From: Mesobacterium_A hydrothermale
GTDB lineage: Bacteria; Pseudomonadota; Alphaproteobacteria; Rhodobacterales; Rhodobacteraceae
DNA length: 49,449 nt
Reading direction: 5' to 3'
Assembly (NCBI RefSeq): GCF_035818635.1
Contig: NZ_JAYLLH010000030.1
Coordinates: 1 to 49,449 of the forward strand
Shown here: positions 7,916-16,331 of the stretch, one piece after another
Layout of the letters: each line of letters begins with the position of its first letter
Numbering within the stretch: position 1 is the stretch's first letter
The notes under the pieces: model-generated
The model's input: the letters and a program-made list of their open reading frames with translations, nothing else
The model's database searches: none
Told to the model about the DNA's origin: nothing
Position numbers and translations under genes: made by a program

Positions 7916-8860
7916 CTACAGCAACCACACCAGCAGCACGCTCAGCGTAAGGAAGGACGCCGACGTCGTCCCCAGCAGCGCAAGCGAGGCCAGCCCCTCG
8001 GTCCCAGCCTCCTGGCACAGGATGGCGTAGATGCTGATCATCGGCATCGCCGCCGACAGGACCAGGATCACCTGCATGTCGCGGTCCAGCAGCGGCAGCC
8101 CAATGGTTGGCGCCAGCAGCAGCAGGGCAAAGGCCACGGCGGGAAAGACCACCAGCTTGCCCAGCGCGATGAACGCCGCCAGCCCCCGGTTGCCCCGGAA
8201 CGGCAGCCCGACCAGCGCCCCGCCGATAAAGAACAGCGCCAGCGAACTCGCCGACACGGCAAGCATGGAAAACACCTTGTCCAGCGTCGCGGGCATCGGC
8301 AGGTTCAGCGCCGCGAACAGCGCGCCAAGGATGATCGCAATCACCATCGGACGCCGCAACACCGACCAGATCACCTGCCCCGCCGTGCCGATGGCAGACC
8401 CGTGCCGCCCCGGCTTCGCCAGTTCCATCAGCACGAAACAGGCGGGCAGGATGGCGAAATTTTCCACCAGCATGTTCATGGCCAGAACCCGCGTCGCCTC
8501 GTCCGGGAAGGCCAGCAACATGGTGGGATAGCCGACAAACCCGGAATTGGGCGCCACCGCCCCCAGCACCGCCGCCGCCCGGCGCGGGGCGTCTGTCCCG
8601 GTTAGCGCCAGCACGGCATAGACCACCAGCGCGGTTGCCCCGGCCGCGGCCAGGTACACCGCCATGTAGCCCAGGTTCAGAACCTCTTGGATCGGTGTGC
8701 GCGACACCGCGTTGAACAGCAGCGCGGGCAATGAGAACATCATCACGAACTGGCCGAAGACGCGCATGTCGGCGGATTTGAACAGCCCCTTCCAGACACT
8801 GAAATAGCCCAGCGCCACCAGCGCGAAGATCGGGAAGGTGATGTTCAGGATCGCCGACAT
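7916..8860 (-). CDS. AEC-family (auxin efflux carrier-like) transporter
   Basis: The 314-residue inner-membrane protein has about ten hydrophobic segments, starting MSAILNITFPIFALVALGYF, the usual AEC opening. The central GFVGYPTMLLAF and the late SAAMPMISIYAILCQEAG fit the family. Bacterial members move malonate, malate or other organic anions; the substrate here is unknown. The start lies 4 nt after the aroC stop, so the two genes are probably co-transcribed. Confidence 0.88.
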   Translation of the reverse strand: MSAILNITFPIFALVALGYFSVWKGLFKSADMRVFGQFVMMFSLPALLFNAVSRTPIQEVLNLGYMAVYLAAAGATALVVYAVLALTGTDAPRRAAAVLGAVAPNSGFVGYPTMLLAFPDEATRVLAMNMLVENFAILPACFVLMELAKPGRHGSAIGTAGQVIWSVLRRPMVIAIILGALFAALNLPMPATLDKVFSMLAVSASSLALFFIGGALVGLPFRGNRGLAAFIALGKLVVFPAVAFALLLLAPTIGLPLLDRDMQVILVLSAAMPMISIYAILCQEAGTEGLASLALLGTTSASFLTLSVLLVWLL

Positions 8861-8864
8861 CGGG

Positions 8865-9968
8865 TCAGCCGATCTGCCCCCGGTTCACCCCGATCTGGCC
8901 GCGATGCAGCAGCAGGTGGTCCAGGATCACGCAGGCCATCATCGCCTCGCCCACCGGAACCGCGCGGATGCCGACACAGGGGTCGTGACGGCCCTTGGTG
9001 ATGATTTCCGCCGCCTCGCCCGACTTGGTGATGGTCTGGCGCGGCTTCAGGATGGACGACGTCGGCTTGACCGCGAAGCGCACGACCACATCCTGCCCGG
9101 TGGAAATCCCGCCCAGGATGCCGCCCGCGTGGTTCGACGAATAGACCGGCTTGCCATCGTTGCCCATGAAGATCTCGTCGGCATTGGCTTCGCCGGTCAG
9201 TTCCGCAGCCGCCATGCCTTCGCCGATCTCAACACCCTTGACGGCGTTGATCGACATCATCGCTGCCGCCAGATCGGTGTCCAGCTTGCCATAGATCGGC
9301 GCGCCCAGACCGGCGGGCACGCCGCGCGCCACCACCTCGATCACCGCACCGACGGAATTGCCGGACTTGCGCAATTCACCCAGGTAATCGGCCCACTGTT
9401 CGGCCGCCTGCGCGTCCGGGGTCCAGAACGGGTTCTGTTCGATCTGGTCCCAGTCGAACCGGTCACGGTCGATCCTGTGCGGCCCCATCTGCACCATGTA
9501 GCCGGTGATCTGCACATCCGGTGCCAGCGCCTTGATCGCCTCGCGCGCGAGACCGCCCGCCGCGACCCGCGCCGCGGTTTCGCGGGCAGACGACCGGCCG
9601 CCGCCGCGATAGTCGCGGATCCCGTATTTCTGCCAATAGGTGATGTCGGCGTGACCGGGGCGGAATTTCTCGGCGATATCGCCGTAATCCTTCGACCGCT
9701 GGTCGGTGTTCTCGATCATCAGCTGCACCGGCGTGCCGGTGGTCTGGCCTTCGAAGACACCCGACAGGATCTTGACCTCATCCGGCTCGCGGCGCTGGGT
9801 GGTGAACTTGTTCTGTCCCGGCTTGCGACGGTCCAGCCAGTGCTGGATCATCGCCGGGTCAATCGGCACGCCCGGCGGGCAGCCATCCACCGTCGCGCCC
9901 AGTGCGGGCCCGTGGCTTTCACCCCAGGTGGTGACGCGGAAGAGATGTCCGAAACTGTTCAGGCTCAT
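8865..9968 (-). CDS. aroC: chorismate synthase
   Basis: The 367-residue enzyme converts 5-enolpyruvylshikimate 3-phosphate to chorismate with reduced FMN, the last step of the shikimate pathway. The signatures are present: GHLFRVTTWGESHGPALG at the start, YRGGGRSSARETAARVA (about 130-146), SNHAGGILGGISTG and RHDPCVGIRAVPVGEAM. A strong AAGGAG lies nine bases before ATG 9968, deciding it over a longer frame that reaches 10100. The C-terminus carries a near-duplicated HRGQIGVNRGQIG. Confidence 0.97.
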   Translation of the reverse strand: MSLNSFGHLFRVTTWGESHGPALGATVDGCPPGVPIDPAMIQHWLDRRKPGQNKFTTQRREPDEVKILSGVFEGQTTGTPVQLMIENTDQRSKDYGDIAEKFRPGHADITYWQKYGIRDYRGGGRSSARETAARVAAGGLAREAIKALAPDVQITGYMVQMGPHRIDRDRFDWDQIEQNPFWTPDAQAAEQWADYLGELRKSGNSVGAVIEVVARGVPAGLGAPIYGKLDTDLAAAMMSINAVKGVEIGEGMAAAELTGEANADEIFMGNDGKPVYSSNHAGGILGGISTGQDVVVRFAVKPTSSILKPRQTITKSGEAAEIITKGRHDPCVGIRAVPVGEAMMACVILDHLLLHRGQIGVNRGQIG

Positions 9969-10129
9969 GGCGCGGTCTCCTTTGCTGGCCGTGTTAGGAC
10001 AGCGGCGCGGCGCCCTCAAGCGCTTTCCCGCGGCAGCCCCCGCGCCCGCGCGCAACACCAGTGTCGCAGAACGCGGAAACGGCGTGTTCTGCGCTTGCAA
10101 GACCGCCCGGCTTTGAGTCTTATCGACAT

Positions 10130-11044
10130 ATGCAAATCTACTTGCCCATTGCCGAGGTATCGGTGAACGCCTTCATGCTTCTGGGGCTGGGTGGGCTTGT
10201 CGGTCTGCTGTCCGGCATGTTCGGCGTCGGCGGGGGCTTTCTGCTGACCCCGCTGCTGTTCTTCATCGGCATCCCCCCGGCCGTTGCGGTCGCCACCGGC
10301 GCGAACCAGATCGTCGCCTCGTCGATCTCGGGTGTGCTGGCGCATCTCCGGCGCAAGACGGTCGATCTGCGGATGGGAAGCGTTTTGCTGATCGGGGGTC
10401 TTGCCGGCGCGGCGATGGGCGTGGGGCTGTTCAACTACCTGAAAAGCCTGGGCCAGGTCGATCTTCTGGTGCAGCTTTGCTATGTCATCTTCCTGGGCAT
10501 CATCGGCGCGCTGATGTTTGTCGAAAGCCTGCGCGCCCTGCGCAAGGTGAAACGCGGCGGCCCGCCCGCCCGCAAGAAACACTTCGCCGTGCATGGCTGG
10601 CCCTTGAAGGTGCGGTTCCGCACGTCCGGCCTTTATATTTCCGTCATCCCGCCAATCTTCGTCGGCGTCGCCGTCGGCGTGCTGTCGGCCGTGATGGGCG
10701 TGGGGGGCGGGTTCATCATGGTGCCCGCGATGATCTATCTGCTGGGCATGCCCACCAAGGTGGTGATCGGGACCTCGCTCTTCCAGATCATATTCGTCGC
10801 CGCCTTCACCACGCTGCTGCACGCCTCGTCGTCGCACACCGTCGATATCATGCTGGCGCTGCTGCTGATCCTGGGCGGGGTCATCGGCGCGCAACTGGGC
10901 ACCCGGATCGCGGTCTATCTCAAGGCCGAGCAACTGCGCATCCTGCTGGCGGTTCTGGTTCTGGCGGTCTGCGGCAAGATCGCGCTCGACCTGCTGCTGG
11001 AACCGGCAGAGCACTACTCCATCGCTTTCATCAAGGCGGACTGA
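10130..11044 (+). CDS. sulfite exporter TauE/SafE-family permease
   Basis: The 304-residue membrane protein has two TauE repeats, each opening with the glycine-rich motif: GLLSGMFGVGGGFLLTPLL (about 23-41) and VGVLSAVMGVGGGFIMVPAM (about 181-200). It has about eight hydrophobic segments and a basic cytoplasmic loop (VKRGGPPARKKH). Members export sulfite, sulfoacetate or related anions. ATG 10130 is used rather than 10061, since the extra 23 residues are polar and unlike the family start. The stop overlaps the next start by one base. Confidence 0.9.
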   Translation: MQIYLPIAEVSVNAFMLLGLGGLVGLLSGMFGVGGGFLLTPLLFFIGIPPAVAVATGANQIVASSISGVLAHLRRKTVDLRMGSVLLIGGLAGAAMGVGLFNYLKSLGQVDLLVQLCYVIFLGIIGALMFVESLRALRKVKRGGPPARKKHFAVHGWPLKVRFRTSGLYISVIPPIFVGVAVGVLSAVMGVGGGFIMVPAMIYLLGMPTKVVIGTSLFQIIFVAAFTTLLHASSSHTVDIMLALLLILGGVIGAQLGTRIAVYLKAEQLRILLAVLVLAVCGKIALDLLLEPAEHYSIAFIKAD

Positions 11045-11805
11045 TGCGCTGGCTGATCGTCACCCTGCTGACCTTGCTGACCGGCCCCGCCCTGGCCGAG
11101 GAGGTCGTGCTTGGCCTCAGCAAGGACAGCGTGCGCATCACCGCCGATTTCGATGGCTCCGATATTCTGATCTTTGGCGCGATCAAGCGCGAAGTACCAA
11201 TTCCCACCGACGGCCCGATCGAGGTGGTGGTCTCCGTTGCCGGCCCGTCTGAACCGGCACAGGTCTATCGCAAGGAACGCCGCTTCGGCATCTGGATCAA
11301 CACCGACAACGTCAACATCGCCGCCGCGCCATCGTTTTATGCCGTGGCCACCAGCGGTCCTTGGCCCAGCGTCCTGACCGAGACAGAAGACCTGCGCCAC
11401 AAGATCTCGATCCCGCGGGCGATCCGGTCGGTGGGGGCCACCAGCGAATCCGCCGACGCCCAGGCTTTCATCGACGCGCTGATCCGACTGCGCACCGAGA
11501 ACGGCCTGTATACGCTGGCGGAAAATGCGGTCCAACTGGATGAACAGACCCTGTTTTCCACGTCGATCAAGATGCCCGCCAACTTGACCGAAGGGACTTA
11601 TGCCACGCGCATCTTCCTGACCCGGGGTGGCGATGTGGTGTCGAAATTCGAAACCACGATCGACGTGCGAAAGGTCGGGCTTGAACGCTGGCTTTACAAC
11701 CTTTCCAAGCAACAGCCGGTCTACTACGGCATCCTGTCCCTGCTGATTGCGGTTGTTGCAGGGTGGGGGGCCTCTGCCGCGTTCCGGCTGCTCAGAAACG
11801 GCTGA
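11044..11805 (+). CDS. TIGR02186-family periplasmic/membrane protein
   Basis: The 253-residue protein has a signal peptide (MRWLIVTLLTLLTGPALA), a large beta-rich periplasmic part and one C-terminal transmembrane segment (about 228-247) with a short basic tail. Regions such as LGLSKDSVRITADFDGS and FGIWINTDNV match my memory of the TIGR02186 family, found beside TauE-type permeases in Alphaproteobacteria. Its role is unknown; conserved adjacency suggests an accessory subunit for the permease. The start shares one base with the upstream stop (TGATG), and so does its own stop with the next gene. Confidence 0.85.
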   Translation: MRWLIVTLLTLLTGPALAEEVVLGLSKDSVRITADFDGSDILIFGAIKREVPIPTDGPIEVVVSVAGPSEPAQVYRKERRFGIWINTDNVNIAAAPSFYAVATSGPWPSVLTETEDLRHKISIPRAIRSVGATSESADAQAFIDALIRLRTENGLYTLAENAVQLDEQTLFSTSIKMPANLTEGTYATRIFLTRGGDVVSKFETTIDVRKVGLERWLYNLSKQQPVYYGILSLLIAVVAGWGASAAFRLLRNG

Positions 11806-12239
11806 TGGCGCGTACCCCGCCGCAGCCCCGCAGCGCCTATCGCGCGTTCCGCCAGATGCAGACGCGCTGGATGGACAACGACGAATACGGCCACATGAAC
11901 AATGCGACTTACCTGTCGCTGTTCGATACAGCGGTCAGCCTGTGGCAACTTGAAAACGGGATCGAGATCCGCGGACCAGAGGCCACGCGCTTTCTGGTGG
12001 TCGAAACCGGCTGCCGGTATTTTTCCGAACTGGGCTTTCCCGACGTGGTTCACGCCGGCCTGCGCATCGGCCACCTTGGCACCAGTTCCTTCCGGTACGA
12101 GGTCGGGCTGTTCCGCAATGACGACGACATCGCCAGCACCGAAGGCTTCTTTTCGCAGGTCCATGTCGGCCCTGACCACCGCCCTGCCCCGATTCCCGAT
12201 CCGATCCGCGCGATCCTTGCGCCGCTGGTGATCCGCTAG
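11805..12239 (+). CDS. acyl-CoA thioesterase, 4HBT hotdog family
   Basis: The 144-residue protein has the hotdog signature WMDNDEYGHMNNATYLSLFDTA (seen from residue 20), where the acidic residue before GHMNN is the expected catalytic Asp of the 4-hydroxybenzoyl-CoA thioesterase type. The family hydrolyses acyl-CoA thioesters in the cytoplasm; the acyl group is unknown. The start overlaps the previous stop by one base, making it the third gene of the TauE operon. No functional link to the permease is evident. Confidence 0.88.
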   Translation: MARTPPQPRSAYRAFRQMQTRWMDNDEYGHMNNATYLSLFDTAVSLWQLENGIEIRGPEATRFLVVETGCRYFSELGFPDVVHAGLRIGHLGTSSFRYEVGLFRNDDDIASTEGFFSQVHVGPDHRPAPIPDPIRAILAPLVIR

Positions 12240-12247
12240 GCGCGGCG

Positions 12248-14110
12248 TCACGCCCCTTCGTGGAAGAACGCATAGATCCGTTCGGCCAGAGCCTCGCTGA
12301 CCCCATCGACCGCCTTCAAATCCGCAAGGTTCGCCCGGCTGACGGCCTTGGCCGACCCGAAATGTGCCAGCAATGCCCGCTTGCGCGACGCGCCTACCCC
12401 CGGCACCTCGTCCAGCGGGGTTGCGCCCACCGCCTTCGCCCGTTTCGCCCGGTGGGTGCCAATGGCAAAGCGGTGCGCCTCGTCGCGCAAACGCTGGATG
12501 AAATACAGCACCGGGTCGTTCATCCGAAGGGCAAAGGGCCGTTCACCGACGCGGTGGAACTCCTCCTTGCCGTGGTCGCGGTCCACGCCCTTGGCAACGC
12601 CCACCATCGCGATATCCTCGACCCCCTGCTCGGCCATGATCGCGGCCACAGCCGACACCTGCCCGGCCCCGCCGTCGATCAGCAGCAGGTCGGGCCACAT
12701 GCCCTTTTCGCGGTCGGGGTCTTCCTTCAACAGCCGGGTAAACCGCCGCGTCAGAACCTCTTTCATCATGCCGAAATCATCGCCGGGCGTCAGGTCGTCG
12801 CCCTTGATGTTGAACTTGCGGTACTGGCTTTTCAGAAAGCCCTCTGGCCCTGCCACGATCATCGCGCCCACCGCGTTGGTGCCCTGAATGTGGCTGTTGT
12901 CATAGACCTCGATCCGCTGCGGCGGGCCGTCCAGCCCGAACGCCTCTGCCACCCCGCGCAACAATTTCGCCTGTGTCGCGGTTTCCGCCATCTTCCGGGC
13001 CAGGCTTTCGCGGGCGTTGCGCGCGGCGCTTTCCACCAGTTCGGCCTTTTCGCCCCGCTGCGGTACGGCGATCTCGACCTTGCGGCCCAGCTTGCCCGAC
13101 AGCGCCTCTTCCATCAGGTCGGCGTTCTCGATTCCATGCGACAGCAGCAGCAGGCGCGGCGGGTCCTTCTGGTCGTAGAACTGGCCGATGAACGCCTCCA
13201 GCACTTCGGCCTCTTCGACATATTCGCCGACCCGGGGATAGAAATCCCGGTTGCCCCAGTTCTGGTTTGCCCGGATGAAGAACACCTGCACACAGGCCTG
13301 TCCGTTTTCCAGATGCAGCGCGATCACGTCGGCCTCGGCCACGCCACGCGGGTTGATGCCCTGCGCGGTCTGCACCTGCGTCAGCGACCGGATCCGGTCG
13401 CGCAACGCGGCGGCCCGTTCGAATTCCATCGCGTCGCTTGCGGCCTGCATCTGCTTGGCCAGCGTTTCCTGCACCTGCGTCGTGCGACCGGACAGGAACT
13501 GTTCGGCATCGCGCACCGCCGCGGCATAGTCCTTGGCACTGATCTTGCCGACGCAGGGCCCGGAACAGCGCTTGATCTGGTATTGCAGGCAGGGCCGCGT
13601 GCGCCCTTCGAACATGGTGTCGGAACAGTTCCGCAGCAGGAACACCTTCTGCAACTGGCTCAGCGTTCGGTTCACCGCCCCCGCGCTGGCGAAGGGGCCG
13701 TAATAGCTGCCCTTTTCCTTCTTGGCCCCGCGATGTTTCCGGATCATCGGAAAGGCGTGATCGGTCACATGGATGTTCGGAAACGACTTGTCGTCGCGCA
13801 ACAGCACGTTGTAGCGCGGCTTCAGCTGCTTGATCAGGTTCTGTTCCAGCAGCAGCGCTTCGGTTTCCGTCCGCGTGGTCAGGAACATCATGCTGGCGGT
13901 TTCGCGGATCATCCGCGCGATGCGCGGCGAATGCCCCGAGGGCCGGGCATAGTTCGACACCCGCGCCCGTAAGTTGCGCGCCTTTCCGACGTACAGAACC
14001 CGTGCTTGGGCATCCAGCATCCGATAAACGCCGGGACTGCTGTCCAGCGTTTTCAAGTAGCCCTGGATACAGGCATGGCCGGTCACCGCGGGGATCGATT
14101 CGTGTGTCAT
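12248..14110 (-). CDS. uvrC: excinuclease ABC subunit C
   Basis: The 620-residue protein makes both incisions in nucleotide excision repair. The GIY-YIG domain sits at about 22-100 (GVY at 27-29, YVG at 40-42). A cysteine-rich stretch (NCSDTMFEGRTRPCLQYQIKRCSGPC) precedes the UVR helical motif that binds UvrB. The RNase H-like nuclease domain contains EVYDNSHIQGTNAVGAM and LLLIDGGAGQ, and two helix-hairpin-helix motifs end the protein (PGVGASRKRALLAHFGS). ATG 14110 is preferred over 14197, which would add a cysteine-rich tail not found in the family. I see no LexA-type GTTC-N7-GTTC upstream. Confidence 0.97.
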   Translation of the reverse strand: MTHESIPAVTGHACIQGYLKTLDSSPGVYRMLDAQARVLYVGKARNLRARVSNYARPSGHSPRIARMIRETASMMFLTTRTETEALLLEQNLIKQLKPRYNVLLRDDKSFPNIHVTDHAFPMIRKHRGAKKEKGSYYGPFASAGAVNRTLSQLQKVFLLRNCSDTMFEGRTRPCLQYQIKRCSGPCVGKISAKDYAAAVRDAEQFLSGRTTQVQETLAKQMQAASDAMEFERAAALRDRIRSLTQVQTAQGINPRGVAEADVIALHLENGQACVQVFFIRANQNWGNRDFYPRVGEYVEEAEVLEAFIGQFYDQKDPPRLLLLSHGIENADLMEEALSGKLGRKVEIAVPQRGEKAELVESAARNARESLARKMAETATQAKLLRGVAEAFGLDGPPQRIEVYDNSHIQGTNAVGAMIVAGPEGFLKSQYRKFNIKGDDLTPGDDFGMMKEVLTRRFTRLLKEDPDREKGMWPDLLLIDGGAGQVSAVAAIMAEQGVEDIAMVGVAKGVDRDHGKEEFHRVGERPFALRMNDPVLYFIQRLRDEAHRFAIGTHRAKRAKAVGATPLDEVPGVGASRKRALLAHFGSAKAVSRANLADLKAVDGVSEALAERIYAFFHEGA

Positions 14111-14420
14111 GCAGGCTGCCCTTGGATCATCATCCAAACATGTGATTCTTTGCATCTGGCTGCAACGCCGGCACGTCCAAGGCAAGGTGGATTGCATCCA
14201 CCATTCCTGTGGATAAGTTTATGGGTAAGTTTTGACCCAGCCGGATTTTTCCTTGTATTTGGCCCATTTCCTTGCTTTGCACAATTTTTAGGCTGATTTT
14301 CAAACCATTGAAACATAAGCGTTAATTTTTGCGTGCGCCGCAAAACATTGAAAACATTGAAGGTTTTGTAACGCTTTCGTAACGTAAATTAACGCCGTGC
14401 AAAACTTTTGCGGGAAACCC
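14111..14420. promoter_or_regulatory. AT-rich intergenic region with inverted repeats and a DnaA-box match
   Basis: This 310-nt gap holds no gene. It contains TTGGAT-N4-ATCCAA (14122-14137), GGTGGAT-TGC-ATCCACC (14186-14202), an exact DnaA box TTATCCACA on the minus strand (14208-14216), and GCGTTAATTT (14319-14328) facing AAATTAACGC (14386-14395). Near 14344-14361 the word AACATTGAA is repeated. From about 14215 to 14400 the composition is clearly more AT-rich than its surroundings. It must include the uvrC promoter. An origin function is possible but unlikely, because none of the usual origin neighbours is near. Confidence 0.5.
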
Positions 14421-15200
14421 CTATTCAACCCCCTGCACGTCCGGCGTACGCCATCCCAGGTGTTGTCCGCCATCAGCGCAGATCAGTTGCCCCGTCACCC
14501 CCGGCGAATCAAGGAAGAACCCCAGCGCGGCCGTGATGTCCGACGGGTTTGCGCCGCGTTTCAGAACGGTAGTGCTGCGCTGGTTTTGGAAGTGCTGCGC
14601 GCTTTGCCGCGCGCCTTGCAGCGTCGGGCCGGGGCCGATCGCATTGACCCGCACCGCGGGCGCCAGCCCCTGCGCCGCGGTCTGGGTCAAGGCCCACAGC
14701 CCCATCTTGGCGATGGTATAGGTCATGAACTCGGGCGTCAGCTTGCGCACCCGCTGGTCGATCATGTTGATGACCAGCCCCTGCGCCACCGGCTCTCCGA
14801 TCTCGTCGGTCGCGGGCTCCGGCACCTGCGCCGCGAAATGCTGTGTCAGCACGAAAGACGCGCGCAGGTTGGATTCCAGGTGCCTGTCCCAACTGTCGCG
14901 CGTCGCCGTGGCGATGTTGTCATATTCGAAGACCGACGCGTTGTTGACAAGGCAGGTCAACGGCCCGCCCAGCGCGGCAACCGTACGCGGCACCAGCCCC
15001 TGCATCCCGGCCTCGTCTGTCAGGTCGGCCTGCAGCGCCACAGCGCGGCGGCCCAGCGCCTCGATCTCGGCCACGACCTCGGCAGCCTCGGCCTCAGAGC
15101 CAGCATAGTGCACGGCCACGTCAAAGCCGCGACCGGCAAGGTATATCGCCATGGCACGACCCAGCCGCCGGGCGGCTCCGGTGACAAGTGCTTGGGGCAT
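14421..15200 (-). CDS. pteridine reductase-type short-chain dehydrogenase
   Basis: The protein has 259 residues with a Rossmann start ALVTGAARRLGRAMA, typical of pteridine/dihydromonapterin reductases (PTR1, FolM) rather than the usual TGxxxGxG with Ser-Tyr-Lys. NNAS (about 88-91) follows. The catalytic region reads INMIDQ, then YTIAK 13 residues after the Asp, so Asp-Tyr-Lys replaces Ser-Tyr-Lys, as in PTR1. The likely activity is NADPH-dependent reduction of a pterin or dihydrofolate. It is the last gene of a four-gene operon with sppA, the 55-residue protein and the antiporter. Confidence 0.8.
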   Translation of the reverse strand: MPQALVTGAARRLGRAMAIYLAGRGFDVAVHYAGSEAEAAEVVAEIEALGRRAVALQADLTDEAGMQGLVPRTVAALGGPLTCLVNNASVFEYDNIATATRDSWDRHLESNLRASFVLTQHFAAQVPEPATDEIGEPVAQGLVINMIDQRVRKLTPEFMTYTIAKMGLWALTQTAAQGLAPAVRVNAIGPGPTLQGARQSAQHFQNQRSTTVLKRGANPSDITAALGFFLDSPGVTGQLICADGGQHLGWRTPDVQGVE

Positions 15201-15210
15201 CGAAAACTCC

Positions 15211-16161
15211 TCAGATCAGAACGGCCGCGATATAGGTAAGGTAAAGCGCGGTCAGCGCCACCCCCCAGCCACGTCCAAGATCACGCTTGAGGAAAACAAA
15301 GGGAACAAGGATCGCCGACGCGGCCAGCATGACCCACAGATCGAAGGTCAGGAATTCGGGATCGACCTCGATTGGCGTGATCAGCGACGCCACACCGATG
15401 ATGGCCAGCAGGTTGAACATGTTCGACCCGATCACATTGCCCAGTGCCACGTCCGCCTGACGCCGCAGCGCCGCCATCACCGTGGTCGCCAGTTCCGGCA
15501 ACGATGTGCCCAGTGCGACCAGCGTCAGCCCGATCACGGTTTCACTGACCCCGAACATGCGCGCGATCTGAACCGAGCTGTCGACCAGAAGGTCAGCGCC
15601 AAGCGGCAGCCCGACCAGGCCAAGGGCAAGGTACAGGCAGATCTTCCACCACGGCATGTCGGGATCGGCACCTTCGGGCTCTTCCTCATCCTCGGCGGCA
15701 GCGATCCCTTGCCGGCGATGCGCCAGCGCGTCGACGATCTGGGTCAGCAGGATTGCTGCAAGCACCAGCAGCAACACAAGCCCTGCGATCCAGTCGAACA
15801 CGCCGCGAAACGCCAGCGCGATGAACAGCAGCGACGCGCCGATCATCTGGACATAGCTTTTGCGGGTGTCGCATCCGCTGGTGTGCATCAGCGCGATCAT
15901 CCCCGGCACGCCCAGCACCAGCAGCACGTTGGCGGTGTTCGATCCCACCACGTTGCCCAGCGCAATCCCCGGCGCGCCGTCCAGCGCCGCCTTGATGGAA
16001 ATCAGCAGTTCTGGTGCCGAGGTGCCGAAGGCCACGATGGTCAGGCTGACGATCAGCGCCGGGATCCCGATCCGCAGGGACAGGTTGACCGCCCCCTTGA
16101 CCAGGGCATCCCCGGCCAGAAGCAGGATCACCAGACCCAGCAATGCGAAAACCCAGACCAT
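15211..16161 (-). CDS. calcium/sodium antiporter family protein
   Basis: The 316-residue membrane protein has two Na_Ca_ex repeats in opposite orientation. The conserved ion-binding motifs are GNVVGSNTANVLLVLG in the first half and GNVIGSNMFNLLAIIG in the second. FGTSAPELLISI and LGTSLPELATTV are the paired alpha-repeat motifs. A Glu/Asp-rich cytoplasmic linker (AAAEDEEEPEGADPD) joins the halves. The family exchanges Na+ or K+ for Ca2+. The start lies 1 nt after the stop of the 55-residue gene. Confidence 0.93.
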   Translation of the reverse strand: MVWVFALLGLVILLLAGDALVKGAVNLSLRIGIPALIVSLTIVAFGTSAPELLISIKAALDGAPGIALGNVVGSNTANVLLVLGVPGMIALMHTSGCDTRKSYVQMIGASLLFIALAFRGVFDWIAGLVLLLVLAAILLTQIVDALAHRRQGIAAAEDEEEPEGADPDMPWWKICLYLALGLVGLPLGADLLVDSSVQIARMFGVSETVIGLTLVALGTSLPELATTVMAALRRQADVALGNVIGSNMFNLLAIIGVASLITPIEVDPEFLTFDLWVMLAASAILVPFVFLKRDLGRGWGVALTALYLTYIAAVLI

Positions 16162-16162
16162 C

Positions 16163-16330
16163 TCAGCCCTTCCTGTTGCCGCAGGGGCACGGCCCCTTGC
16201 CGATCCTGTAGCGTCCGCATTTCGGACATTTCTGCGAGGCCAGCCGTTTCTGGCCCGGCAGCTTCACCTTGCCGAACATGGCCAGCACCGCCATGCCCAG
16301 CAGAAAGAACGTGATGATCTTGACCAGCAC
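16163..16330 (-). CDS. 55-residue membrane protein with zinc-ribbon-like tail
   Basis: A GTG start at 16330, two bases after the sppA stop, opens a 55-codon frame that fills the gap to the antiporter exactly. The first 20 residues are hydrophobic (VKIITFFLLGMAVLAMFG), followed by a basic linker and a cysteine motif CPKCGRY...GPCPCG, probably one small zinc-binding knuckle. The tight fit and the Cys pattern support a real gene. I recall similar short proteins in Roseobacter genomes at this place, without known function. Confidence 0.75.
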   Translation of the reverse strand: MLVKIITFFLLGMAVLAMFGKVKLPGQKRLASQKCPKCGRYRIGKGPCPCGNRKG

Positions 16331-16331
16331 G

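Noticed and set aside
12260..13972. 570-codon plus-strand frame opposite uvrC
   Set aside because: Antisense shadow; rich in Arg, His and Gln, with no recognisable domain, fully covered by uvrC.
14110..14197. Longer uvrC start at 14197
   Set aside because: It would add 29 residues rich in Cys and Arg that UvrC proteins lack and would read through both inverted repeats of the leader.
14208..14216. Perfect DnaA box as proof of a replication origin
   Set aside because: Only one exact box and one weak one were found, and none of dnaA, parAB, mnmE/mnmG or hemE is near. Recorded as a regulatory oddity instead.
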